Assembly (NCBI GenBank): GCA_937900435.1
Contig: CALCEG010000063.1
Location: 1 to 6,811, forward strand
Source of the DNA: an uncultured Alphaproteobacteria bacterium
GTDB taxonomy: Bacteria; Pseudomonadota; Alphaproteobacteria; Rs-D84
Reading direction: 5' to 3'
DNA: 6,811 nt
In this document: piece by piece, positions 1 through 5,558 of the stretch
Layout of the letters: the number at the start of each line of letters is the position of its first letter
How positions within the stretch are numbered: position 1 is the first letter of the stretch
Notes under the pieces: model-generated
What the model saw: the letters and a program-made list of their open reading frames with translations, nothing else
Told to the model about the DNA's origin: nothing
Database searches by the model: none
Program-made: the position numbers and the translations under genes

Positions 1-669
1 CTGTACGAAGAAAATTATTCAGATGGAAAAAAAATTGATTCTGGTCGCGTATTGGCCGTTTCTTTCGAGGCGTTGCGTGGCACAGTTAAAATGTACTATT
101 TCAGAAAGGCTGATGGCACATACGGCTATTATGATGAAAATGGAAATGGTGCAATCAAATCGTTAAAACGTACACCGATTAATAACGCAAAGATAACCAG
201 TAAATTTTCCAAAAATCGCAAGCACCCTGTATTGGGGTATACGCGCGCGCACAAGGGCGTTGACTTTCGTGCTTCAACAGGAACCCCCATCCCAGCCGCA
301 GGCGCAGGTCGTGTCGTAGCGCGCAGTTTCAATCGTGGGCATGGAAATTTTGTAAAGATTCGCCATAACGGTTCATTTGAAACGTTGTATGCGCATATGT
401 CTAAATTTGCCAAGGGCGTAAACGTTGGAACAACCGTTCGCCAGGGTCAAACAATCGGCTATGTCGGTTCAACAGGTTATTCAACAGGACCACATTTACA
501 CTATGAAATTATCAAAGATGGGGTACATGTAAACCCAATGACGGTAAAATTGCCTGCAATCAGCAATTTGAACAAAACAGACAAAGAAAAATTCTTGAAA
601 TACCGCCGAATTCTGGACGAAGGTATCGAAAAACTATCCGAAAAACCATCGCTGTATATTCAACTGTAA
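1..669 (+). CDS. M23 family (LytM-type) peptidoglycan endopeptidase, C-terminal part
   Basis: The frame is open from base 1, so the gene starts outside the window and 222 codons are visible. An N-terminal stretch (residues ~1-50, with a DGTYGYYDENGN segment) precedes a complete M23 domain (~55-180). Counted in the fragment, the zinc ligands H84 and D88 lie in AHKGVDF and H167 is the second His of HLHYE. The general-base histidines H132 (LYAHM) and H165 are also present, so the domain should be active. M23 enzymes cut peptide cross-links in peptidoglycan and act in the periplasm; any signal peptide lies upstream of the window. The segment around HPVLGYTRAHKGVDF and STGPHLHYE is very close to alphaproteobacterial M23 proteins as I recall them. 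A TTG at 52 is not taken as the start, because the reading frame and family similarity continue upstream. A terminator follows within 10 bases. Role in division or growth is not determinable here. Confidence 0.93.
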   Translation: MYEENYSDGKKIDSGRVLAVSFEALRGTVKMYYFRKADGTYGYYDENGNGAIKSLKRTPINNAKITSKFSKNRKHPVLGYTRAHKGVDFRASTGTPIPAAGAGRVVARSFNRGHGNFVKIRHNGSFETLYAHMSKFAKGVNVGTTVRQGQTIGYVGSTGYSTGPHLHYEIIKDGVHVNPMTVKLPAISNLNKTDKEKFLKYRRILDEGIEKLSEKPSLYIQL

Positions 670-676
670 ATTGCAC

Positions 677-700
677 AATCCCCCAACTGGGGATTTTTTT
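677..700 (+). terminator. Intrinsic terminator of the M23 peptidase gene
   Basis: A 7-bp stem AATCCCC / GGGGATT with the 5-nt loop CAACT is followed by a run of T. It starts 8 bases after the peptidase stop codon and separates that gene from the HD hydrolase promoter. Confidence 0.9.
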
Positions 701-703
701 ATG

Positions 704-731
704 TTTACAAATATGAATGATATAGTATAAT
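704..731 (+). promoter_or_regulatory. Distal sigma70-type promoter of the HD hydrolase gene
   Basis: TTTACA (704-709) and a perfect TATAAT (726-731) are separated by 16 bases, just after the terminator. Start of transcription would be near 738, leaving a ~118-nt AT-rich 5' UTR. Confidence 0.6.
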
Positions 732-805
732 CGTGTGTGTAAGTTATTTTTTCACAATAAATTTTCTATCTTATTAAACATTCACCATGAGTTTCTTTCC
801 GTTTT

Positions 806-835
806 TTGTATCAGGGTAATTGTGTTTGATATAAT
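806..835 (+). promoter_or_regulatory. Proximal candidate promoter of the HD hydrolase gene
   Basis: TTGTAT (806-811) and TATAAT (830-835) are 18 bases apart. Transcription would begin near 842, only a few bases before the AGGAG ribosome binding site at 844-848, giving a leader of about 14 nt. It is an alternative or addition to the promoter at 704-731; sequence alone does not decide between them. Confidence 0.4.
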
Positions 836-855
836 TAAAAAAAAGGAGTAAAAAA

Positions 856-1401
856 ATGAAAACCATAATTTTTAATGCACTTGAATTTGCAACCAAAGCA
901 CATACAGGTCAATTTCGCAAGGGGACATTATTACCTTATATCGTACACCCTGTTGATGTTATGCGTAATTTAATTTTATATAATGCACCAACAGATGCCG
1001 TTGCAGCTGGAATCCTGCATGACACACTAGAAGACACCCTAACAACAATCGATGATTTAAAAAATACCTTTGGGGACAGAATTACAGAACTGGTTATGGG
1101 CGCATCTGAACCAGACAAATCATTATCTTGGGAAGAACGCAAACAACACACGTTTAAATTCTTGGCGCAAACAACAGATATAGAACAACTGATGGTCGTT
1201 TGCGCGGATAAACTAAGCAATATTACCAGTATCAAACAAGATATGGATACAATCGGGAATAAAATTTGGACACGTTTTAATCGTGGGTACAATCAACAAA
1301 AATGGTACTATTACGGTCTAGCAAAAATATTTGAAAAACACACGGAAAAATCAGAATTATTTGCCAAATATATTACATTAACCAAAGAAGTTTTTGCCTA
1401 A
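856..1401 (+). CDS. Stand-alone HD-domain phosphohydrolase, SpoT/MESH1-type (probable (p)ppGpp hydrolase)
   Basis: This 181-residue protein consists of one HD domain with the hallmarks of the RelA/SpoT hydrolase family: AHTGQFRKGT (15-24), H31 in IVHP, the H55-D56 pair followed by the catalytic-type E59-D60 in ILHDTLEDT, and D118-N122 in ADKLSN. These are the manganese-binding and catalytic positions of SpoT-Hd and MESH1. The synthetase, TGS and ACT domains of full-length SpoT are absent, so it resembles the small alarmone hydrolases, about 180-200 residues long. The family removes the 3' pyrophosphate from (p)ppGpp; relatives acting on other nucleotides exist, so the substrate is inferred. 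The ATG at 856 has an AGGAG site 7 bases upstream. No terminator follows, and the next gene's promoter begins 10 bases after the stop. It lies a few kb from trpS, whose shortage of charged tRNA would raise (p)ppGpp, but no operon links them. Confidence 0.85.
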   Translation: MKTIIFNALEFATKAHTGQFRKGTLLPYIVHPVDVMRNLILYNAPTDAVAAGILHDTLEDTLTTIDDLKNTFGDRITELVMGASEPDKSLSWEERKQHTFKFLAQTTDIEQLMVVCADKLSNITSIKQDMDTIGNKIWTRFNRGYNQQKWYYYGLAKIFEKHTEKSELFAKYITLTKEVFA

Positions 1402-1410
1402 CACCAATGG

Positions 1411-1438
1411 TTGACAAACGTTGTTTCTGTGCTATAAT
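1411..1438 (+). promoter_or_regulatory. Consensus sigma70 promoter of the HNH-domain gene
   Basis: Perfect TTGACA (1411-1416) and perfect TATAAT (1433-1438) are separated by 16 bases. The predicted transcription start, about 1445, lies only a few bases before the ATG at 1449, so the mRNA would be leaderless or nearly so. The promoter overlaps codons of a longer reading frame starting at ATG 1407, which argues against that earlier start. Confidence 0.85.
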
Positions 1439-1448
1439 AAAAAATACT

Positions 1449-2624
1449 ATGGCACAACGAGAAAATTGTATCTATTGCAATAAAGTTATTACAGAACGCA
1501 GTAAAGAGCACGTTATACAAAACGCGCTGGGTGGATTGTATGAATCTACTGATATTTGTTGTCCAAAATGTAATAATTATATCAGCAAGTTTATTGATGT
1601 GCCTTTTACAACAATCTTTAATCCGATTATTAGCAGAATCCCCAATTTTTCTAAAACCAACAATACTAAATCAATGCCGGGTTGTACAGGCAAGGTTTCA
1701 TACAACGGTAAAACTTATGACGCCAATATCAAAAACGGAAAAGTTATTAGTTGCCCCGAACTTAGCAAAGAATTGCGACAAGATATATCAAAACTGCCGC
1801 TGGAAATAATCGCGTATGATTTTAAATTGGGCAACGAAAGTTTTCATACAGGTATTGCGAAAATCGCCTTTAATTTTGCGATGGATAAAAATATAGACTT
1901 CAAATTTTTGAAATCTGGATTGGCTGTAAAAAAAACTAACTCTAAAATAGAAAGCATAAAATACAACTATCCAATTATACCATTTTGTCCACTGAACCCC
2001 ATTGACGCATACCTAGAACAAAACACAAAGCCAACACTGTTTCACAATATGATTCTGTTTTCACAACACAATGAATTGTGGTGCTATATCGATTTATTTA
2101 ATACATTTCAATACTATGTGTTGCTGTCCGACGAACTGCAAGGCAATGAAAATATATACGCAAACTATACCCAGACATTACAAAAGATTAATCGCGATAT
2201 GCCAAAGTTAAACAACCTGAACGACCCAAAGACCGTTATGATTTATGCAATGCAATACGGGGTCAAACCAACAATGGATGCCGCAGAATTTACAAGACGC
2301 GTAAACAATGCCATTAACAAAGAATCACAAAAAGTATCAATGGAAAGTATCTTTGGCAAAATGATACAACAAATACCATTTGAATTTATGTTTAACACCC
2401 CAAATAAACATTTGTTGTTTCAAGCAATGCACTTGTATTTCCAAGACGATATGTTTCAAGAGAAAAATTTTAGGGTATTAACCCCTGCCCTGGATGGAAA
2501 CGGTCTGTCAGTGTATCCGCACGAATTGTTAAAGACAATTTCGAACAATCCAAAATTTTTACAACAATACACAACCATGAAATTCAATAAACTAAATCAA
2601 TTCTTGACCCAAACACAACGATAA
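1449..2624 (+). CDS. HNH_5-like endonuclease-domain protein of unknown role
   Basis: A 391-residue protein. Its N terminus holds an HNH/treble-clef module: C7-x2-C10 (CIYC), E20-H21-V22 followed by LGG (27-29), then C38-x2-C41-N42 (CPKCN) and D50. This spacing matches the HNH_5 type, in which four Cys bind zinc and the His/Asn residues serve the nuclease site. The remaining ~330 residues are not recognised. They contain a GKVSYNGKTYDANIKNGKV strand-rich stretch and a conserved-looking HTGIAKIAFNFA helix that I associate with such HNH proteins. There is no signal peptide or obvious membrane segment. The start at ATG 1449 is chosen because the perfect promoter ends at 1438; an in-frame ATG at 1407 lies upstream of that promoter's -35. 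No Shine-Dalgarno site is present, consistent with leaderless translation. A single-gene unit with its own promoter and terminator fits an accessory or defence gene, but nothing in the sequence proves this. Confidence 0.75.
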   Translation: MAQRENCIYCNKVITERSKEHVIQNALGGLYESTDICCPKCNNYISKFIDVPFTTIFNPIISRIPNFSKTNNTKSMPGCTGKVSYNGKTYDANIKNGKVISCPELSKELRQDISKLPLEIIAYDFKLGNESFHTGIAKIAFNFAMDKNIDFKFLKSGLAVKKTNSKIESIKYNYPIIPFCPLNPIDAYLEQNTKPTLFHNMILFSQHNELWCYIDLFNTFQYYVLLSDELQGNENIYANYTQTLQKINRDMPKLNNLNDPKTVMIYAMQYGVKPTMDAAEFTRRVNNAINKESQKVSMESIFGKMIQQIPFEFMFNTPNKHLLFQAMHLYFQDDMFQEKNFRVLTPALDGNGLSVYPHELLKTISNNPKFLQQYTTMKFNKLNQFLTQTQR

Positions 2625-2628
2625 CCAC

Positions 2629-2651
2629 AGCCCCAATTAATGGGGCTTTTT
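2629..2651 (+). terminator. Terminator between convergent HNH and ABC-F genes
   Basis: Stem AGCCCCA / TGGGGCT (7 bp) with loop ATTAA and a T tract, starting 5 bases after the HNH-gene stop. The ABC-F stop codon (2650-2652) overlaps the T tract. On the minus strand the same hairpin lacks a good U run, so it mainly serves the plus-strand gene. Confidence 0.85.
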
Positions 2652-4035
2652 ACAAGTCAATTTCTGTATCTGTGTTGATATTTCTGGCAAAAATTTCATC
2701 GTGCGAAACCAATAAAATCGCACCACGATATTGATTCAAAGCATCTTCCAATATCGCAATACTTTTTATTTCAAGATTATTTGTCGGTTCGTCCAAAATC
2801 AACAAATCAGGCTGTTCCGCACCACCCAAAACCGCAGCCAGTGTCGCCTTTAACAGTTCGCCACCCGATAAAACACCAACCTTTTTCACAGACAACGCAC
2901 CACGAAAACCAAAGTTTGCCGCTATCGCGTGCGCATCGCGTTTTAACACACCTGCAACACGCATTACAGCATCAACAACTGTTTCGTTTTTGTCCAGTAA
3001 AGATAAATCTTGATTTAAGTATGCAATTTTTCCAAATGTCTTGATTATGCCAGATTGCGGTTGCAATTCGCCACAAATCAACTTTAACAAAGTCGTCTTG
3101 CCAGAACCGTTTTTACCGTTTAGCCTGATACGCGCACCACCACACATCGTAAAATCAAAGTTATTAAAAATCTGTTTCGCACCATATCCAAAACACAATC
3201 CCGATATTTGAATCAGTTCTTTGCTGTAAAACGGCTTGTTTGGGGTGGGAATTTTTATTTTATCGTCCTGCATTTGCGCAGATAACTCTTGTTGAAGAGT
3301 AATTTGCTGATTTAACTTTTTTTGAATAATCGCGCGTTTTTTTGCTTCTGTTTCCTGACTTTTACCTTTCAAAGCATTGCCTTCCAGCCGACTGCGCTTG
3401 CTGTTCTTGGCATCTTTATGTTGTTTCGCTTCGTGATGTTGACGTGTATTTTGTGCGACACACATCGTATCAATCAAGCGCGCCACCTGTTTTTTAGTAT
3501 CCGAATATTTTGACAACAGATTTTCTTGTTCAGCGCGTTTTTGGGCAAGATAAAAATCGTAATTTCCACCATAAACACGCAATTTTCCATTCGCTATTTC
3601 AACAATTTTGTCCATTTTTTGCAGCAGTTCTCTGTCATGCGAAACAATAACCGCGCCAAACGGATATGACATTAATCTATTAAAAAAACGCTGTTTTGAT
3701 TCCAGGTCAAGATTATTTGTCGGTTCATCCAGCAACAAAATTTCTGCACCGCTATCAAATGCACGCGACAATTCTGTCATCTGACGTTCGCCACCGCTCT
3801 TGGAATCGTGCGCATTTATTTGGTTCAGCACATACACCCCTGCTCCAATTTCAATATGCCCTGCGGTTGGTGCGATTTGCCCAGCCAACATTTTTAATAA
3901 TGTTGTCTTGCCAGAACCATTATCGCCAACAATCGCCACCCTGGAATAATCATTGAACGCAACAGAAACACCGTTAAATAAATTAACGTCTGAATCATAT
4001 GAAAAAAATACATTAGATAAAGATATAATCGCCAT
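2650..4035 (-). CDS. Short ABC-F ATPase, shaped like ribosome-protection (antibiotic-resistance) ABC-F proteins
   Basis: A 461-residue protein with two ATP-binding cassettes and no membrane segments, as in ABC-F translation factors that bind the ribosomal E site. Cassette 1: Walker A GDNGSGKTT (37-45), Q72, signature SGGERQ (80-85), Walker B with E104 in LLLDEPTNNLD, SHD 132-134. Cassette 2: Walker A GKNGSGKTT (307-315), Q342, LSGGELLK (389-396), Walker B with E416, SHD 444-446. Only seven residues separate Q72 from the first signature, so the helical subdomain and the Arm of cassette 1 are missing. Vga(A)-type resistance proteins are, as I recall them, short at the same place. A basic, helical inter-domain linker (~165-265, rich in K, Q, H, E) is present. 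ATG 4035 is preferred over the in-frame TTG at 4041 because AAGG (4045-4048) sits 9 bases upstream of it. The gene has its own promoter and a structured leader. Which drug, if any, it protects against cannot be told; a housekeeping ABC-F is the alternative. Confidence 0.85.
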   Translation of the reverse strand: MAIISLSNVFFSYDSDVNLFNGVSVAFNDYSRVAIVGDNGSGKTTLLKMLAGQIAPTAGHIEIGAGVYVLNQINAHDSKSGGERQMTELSRAFDSGAEILLLDEPTNNLDLESKQRFFNRLMSYPFGAVIVSHDRELLQKMDKIVEIANGKLRVYGGNYDFYLAQKRAEQENLLSKYSDTKKQVARLIDTMCVAQNTRQHHEAKQHKDAKNSKRSRLEGNALKGKSQETEAKKRAIIQKKLNQQITLQQELSAQMQDDKIKIPTPNKPFYSKELIQISGLCFGYGAKQIFNNFDFTMCGGARIRLNGKNGSGKTTLLKLICGELQPQSGIIKTFGKIAYLNQDLSLLDKNETVVDAVMRVAGVLKRDAHAIAANFGFRGALSVKKVGVLSGGELLKATLAAVLGGAEQPDLLILDEPTNNLEIKSIAILEDALNQYRGAILLVSHDEIFARNINTDTEIDL

Positions 4036-4132
4036 AAACAAAAACCTTATATATTGTGGTTAAACATGCGTATTTTCATACGCATCCAGTTAATAAAAAT
4101 CACAATATTATAAACTCATTGGTTTTTGTCCT
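4036..4132 (-). promoter_or_regulatory. Structured 5' leader of the ABC-F gene with two tiny upstream ORFs
   Basis: On the minus strand the untranslated leader contains three nested inverted repeats. Outermost, CAAAAACC (4121-4128) is complementary to GGTTTTTG (4039-4046), which includes the GG of the AAGG ribosome binding site. In the middle, ATATTGTG (4101-4108) matches CACAATAT (4051-4058). Innermost is an 8-bp hairpin ATGCGTAT-GAAA-ATACGCAT (4066-4085). Upstream ORF 1 (4108-4119) reads Met-Ser-Leu-stop, with AGGA (4129-4132) 9 bases before its ATG. Upstream ORF 2 (4047-4085) encodes MRMKIRMFNHNI, and its stop TAA overlaps the AAGG of the ABC-F gene. Folding would hide the ribosome binding site; a ribosome on the leader would disrupt it. 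This is inferred from complementarity only. Confidence 0.5.
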
Positions 4133-4151
4133 GTAATCCTGTTATACGTTC

Positions 4152-4180
4152 ATATTAAATCAACCAGACACAAATGTCAA
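4152..4180 (-). promoter_or_regulatory. Promoter of the ABC-F gene
   Basis: Read on the minus strand, a perfect TTGACA (4175-4180) and TAATAT (4152-4157) are 17 bases apart. Predicted start is near 4145, about 110 bases before the ABC-F start codon, which leaves room for the structured leader. Confidence 0.75.
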
Positions 4181-4211
4181 GTTAACGACATACGATTATA
4201 AAATCTGCTTG

Positions 4212-4309
4212 TTGTCGAGCCCCACGCAACTAACGTTGCTCGGTCGGGGGTTCTCATCCTGCCACCCCAGATAAAAATAAGATGCCCATCTTGGGCATCT
4301 TATTTTTAT
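4212..4309. repeat. Intergenic repeat element, copy A, downstream of trpS
   Basis: It shares an ordered set of blocks with the stretch at 5834-5930: TTGTCGA, then GCAAC (14 bases from block start) and GTTGC (23 bases), then ATCC, CCCAG, and a long hairpin centred on CCCAT...GGG. The first three blocks align without gaps. The stretch TTCTCATCCTGCCACCCCA resembles the T-arm and acceptor end of a tRNA, but no tRNA body precedes it. It fills most of the gap between trpS and the ABC-F promoter. Confidence 0.5.
4271..4309. terminator. Bidirectional terminator downstream of trpS (18-bp perfect inverted repeat)
   Basis: ATAAAAATAAGATGCCCA (4271-4288) and its exact inverse complement (4292-4309) flank a 3-nt TCT loop. 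The GC-rich core GATGCCCA/TGGGCATC is flanked by A-rich and T-rich arms on either side, so it can terminate in both directions. It lies 45 bases past the trpS stop codon and forms the distal half of repeat copy A. Confidence 0.85.
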
Positions 4310-4354
4310 GGCGGACTAGAATTCTGTTGCTAACTTTCCCATACCTAAATACTG

Positions 4355-5353
4355 TTATTTTAAACCTAACGCAATTTTTGCCTGATTCAAAGTTTCTGAT
4401 GCAACAATACGCGCTTTTTCTGCACCGCTATCAAGAATCTTGTTCAATACTTTTGGATTCTTGAATTTTTCGTAATTTGTTTGAATACGTTCAATCAAAT
4501 CACAAACGGCATCTGCAACCTCACGTTTGAAATCGCCATACCCACGACCAGCAAATCGTTTTTCTATATCCGAAATGCTTTCTCCGGTTGTTGCGGCCAA
4601 TATGCTTATCAGGTTTGATATGCCGGGTTTATTCTCTTCGTCAAATCGAACAGTGGCATCGCTGTCCGTAACCGCAGACATTATCTTTTTGCGAACAAGT
4701 TTCAAATCGTCCATCAAAAAGATTGTTCCTGGGTTTGGTCCGTCTGATTTATTCATCTTTTCAGTCGGATTTTGCAGATTCAAAATCTTGTTTCCAACCG
4801 GTGCGATATATACATCCGGTTCATTGAATGTATCGCCATAGCGATTATTGAACCGTTGCGCCAAATCGCGCGTCAATTCTACATGCTGTTGCTGGTCCAG
4901 GCCAACCGGAACCATATCTGTGTTGTACAGCAAGATATCGGCAGACATCAATGGTGGATACACAAAGAGCCCAGTATCAATGCTGTTTTTACCCGCAGAT
5001 TGCGATTTCAGTTTAAACTGGGTCATTCGTGACAATTCGCCCATATGGGTTTGAAATGTCATTATAAAGCCCATAATGCCATGTTCCAAAACATCACTTT
5101 GCCGGAACACAATGGTTTGTTCTGGGTCAATGCCGCATGCCAAATACATGGCAATACAGTCATTGACCGCGTTGCGCAATTCAACTGGATCGCGTGGCGA
5201 TGTTATCGCATGCAGGTCCGCAGCAAAGATGTAACTTTTATATTGGCTCTGACGGGTCACAAAGTTCTTGATTGCCCCCAGATAGTTTCCCAAGGTCAGG
5301 TTTCCACTGGGGCGCACACCGGTTAACATAACCTTTTGTTCATTATTTTTCAT
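4355..5353 (-). CDS. trpS: Tryptophanyl-tRNA synthetase (TrpRS)
   Basis: A 332-residue class I aminoacyl-tRNA synthetase, the usual bacterial TrpRS length (E. coli ~334). It charges tRNA-Trp with tryptophan at the cost of ATP in the cytoplasm. The HIGH-equivalent is in GVRPSGNLTLGNYLGA (12-27). The tryptophan/ATP pocket region MSADILLYNTDMVPVGLDQQQHVELTRD lies at ~137-163. The second signature reads KMNKS (199-203) instead of the usual KMSKS. The C-terminal anticodon-binding helices contain ENKPGISNL and end at LGLK. ATG 5353 has AAAGG (5364-5368) 10 bases upstream. The gene is alone in its transcription unit, with a promoter at 5484-5512, a Trp-codon leader peptide with a terminator-like hairpin, and a strong terminator at 4271-4309. 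The only TrpRS gene in view; whether the genome has a second one is unknown. Confidence 0.97.
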   Translation of the reverse strand: MKNNEQKVMLTGVRPSGNLTLGNYLGAIKNFVTRQSQYKSYIFAADLHAITSPRDPVELRNAVNDCIAMYLACGIDPEQTIVFRQSDVLEHGIMGFIMTFQTHMGELSRMTQFKLKSQSAGKNSIDTGLFVYPPLMSADILLYNTDMVPVGLDQQQHVELTRDLAQRFNNRYGDTFNEPDVYIAPVGNKILNLQNPTEKMNKSDGPNPGTIFLMDDLKLVRKKIMSAVTDSDATVRFDEENKPGISNLISILAATTGESISDIEKRFAGRGYGDFKREVADAVCDLIERIQTNYEKFKNPKVLNKILDSGAEKARIVASETLNQAKIALGLK

Positions 5354-5414
5354 AATAAAAAAACCTTTGTTTAAAAATGAAATTAATTGTGTTGTTTTAT
5401 AAAAAATAAGTACG

Positions 5415-5440
5415 AAAAATATTGGCTGTGACTACAGCCA
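5415..5440 (-). terminator. Attenuator hairpin in the trpS leader
   Basis: On the minus strand TGGCTGT (5434-5440) pairs perfectly with ACAGCCA (5423-5429) across an AGTC loop, followed by ATATTTTT. The 5' arm begins with the second Trp codon of the leader peptide and continues through its Leu codon into the stop codon. A ribosome stalled at the Trp codons would cover that arm and stop the hairpin from forming. No separate antiterminator helix is obvious to me. Confidence 0.7.
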
Positions 5441-5476
5441 CCAAATGAAAGGACAAAAAGCAATTTGTGTTTTCAT
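5432..5476 (-). CDS. Trp leader peptide of trpS (MKTQIAFCPFIWWL)
   Basis: A 14-codon ORF with two adjacent TGG (Trp) codons as residues 12 and 13, then Leu and a TAG stop. Trp is the rarest amino acid in proteins, so a tandem pair just before the stop, upstream of a tryptophanyl-tRNA synthetase and inside a terminator hairpin, is hard to put down to chance. The -10 box ends at 5484 and the ATG begins at 5476, so transcription should start at or within a few bases of the AUG: the ORF would be leaderless, and there is no Shine-Dalgarno site. The trpL ORF of Sinorhizobium meliloti is likewise 14 codons long, Trp-rich near its end, and begins at the transcript's 5' end, but it precedes trpE(G). 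Function inferred: a sensor of charged tRNA-Trp. The free peptide might also have a role, which the sequence cannot show. Confidence 0.75.
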   Translation of the reverse strand: MKTQIAFCPFIWWL

Positions 5477-5483
5477 GTTTCTG

Positions 5484-5512
5484 ATTATAGGGTATTTTAT
5501 TTGAAAAGTCAA
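5484..5512 (-). promoter_or_regulatory. Promoter of trpS and its leader peptide
   Basis: On the minus strand TTGACT (5507-5512) and a perfect TATAAT (5484-5489) are separated by 17 bases. The predicted transcription start falls at about 5476-5478, at the AUG of the leader peptide. Confidence 0.85.
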
Positions 5513-5523
5513 TAGATGTAGAT

Positions 5524-5553
5524 TTGACTATCGAAAAAGGGGCTTTGTATAGA
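5524..5553 (+). promoter_or_regulatory. Divergent promoter facing away from trpS
   Basis: TTGACT (5524-5529) and TATAGA (5548-5553) are 18 bases apart. Its -35 box and that of the trpS promoter are an inverted repeat, AGTCAA / TTGACT, separated by 11 bases. No convincing protein gene follows on the plus strand. Confidence 0.45.
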
Positions 5554-5558
5554 AACAG

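Noticed and set aside
787..819. Phe-rich upstream ORF (MSFFPFFVSG) in the 5' UTR of the HD hydrolase gene, a possible second attenuator
   Set aside because: It has no Shine-Dalgarno site, no promoter placed to make it leaderless, and no terminator-like hairpin follows it.
1407..1448. Longer start for the HNH gene at ATG 1407
   Set aside because: The perfect promoter at 1411-1438 lies downstream of this ATG, the added residues precede the recognisable domain, and no ribosome binding site is close.
2781..3956. Several plus-strand frames of 60-90 codons inside the ABC-F gene, and similar ones inside trpS
   Set aside because: They are antisense shadows of strongly conserved genes, with no recognisable protein features or start signals.
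4212..4270. A tRNA gene downstream of trpS
   Set aside because: Only a T-arm and acceptor-like end is present; no 5' acceptor strand, D-arm or anticodon stem can be built.
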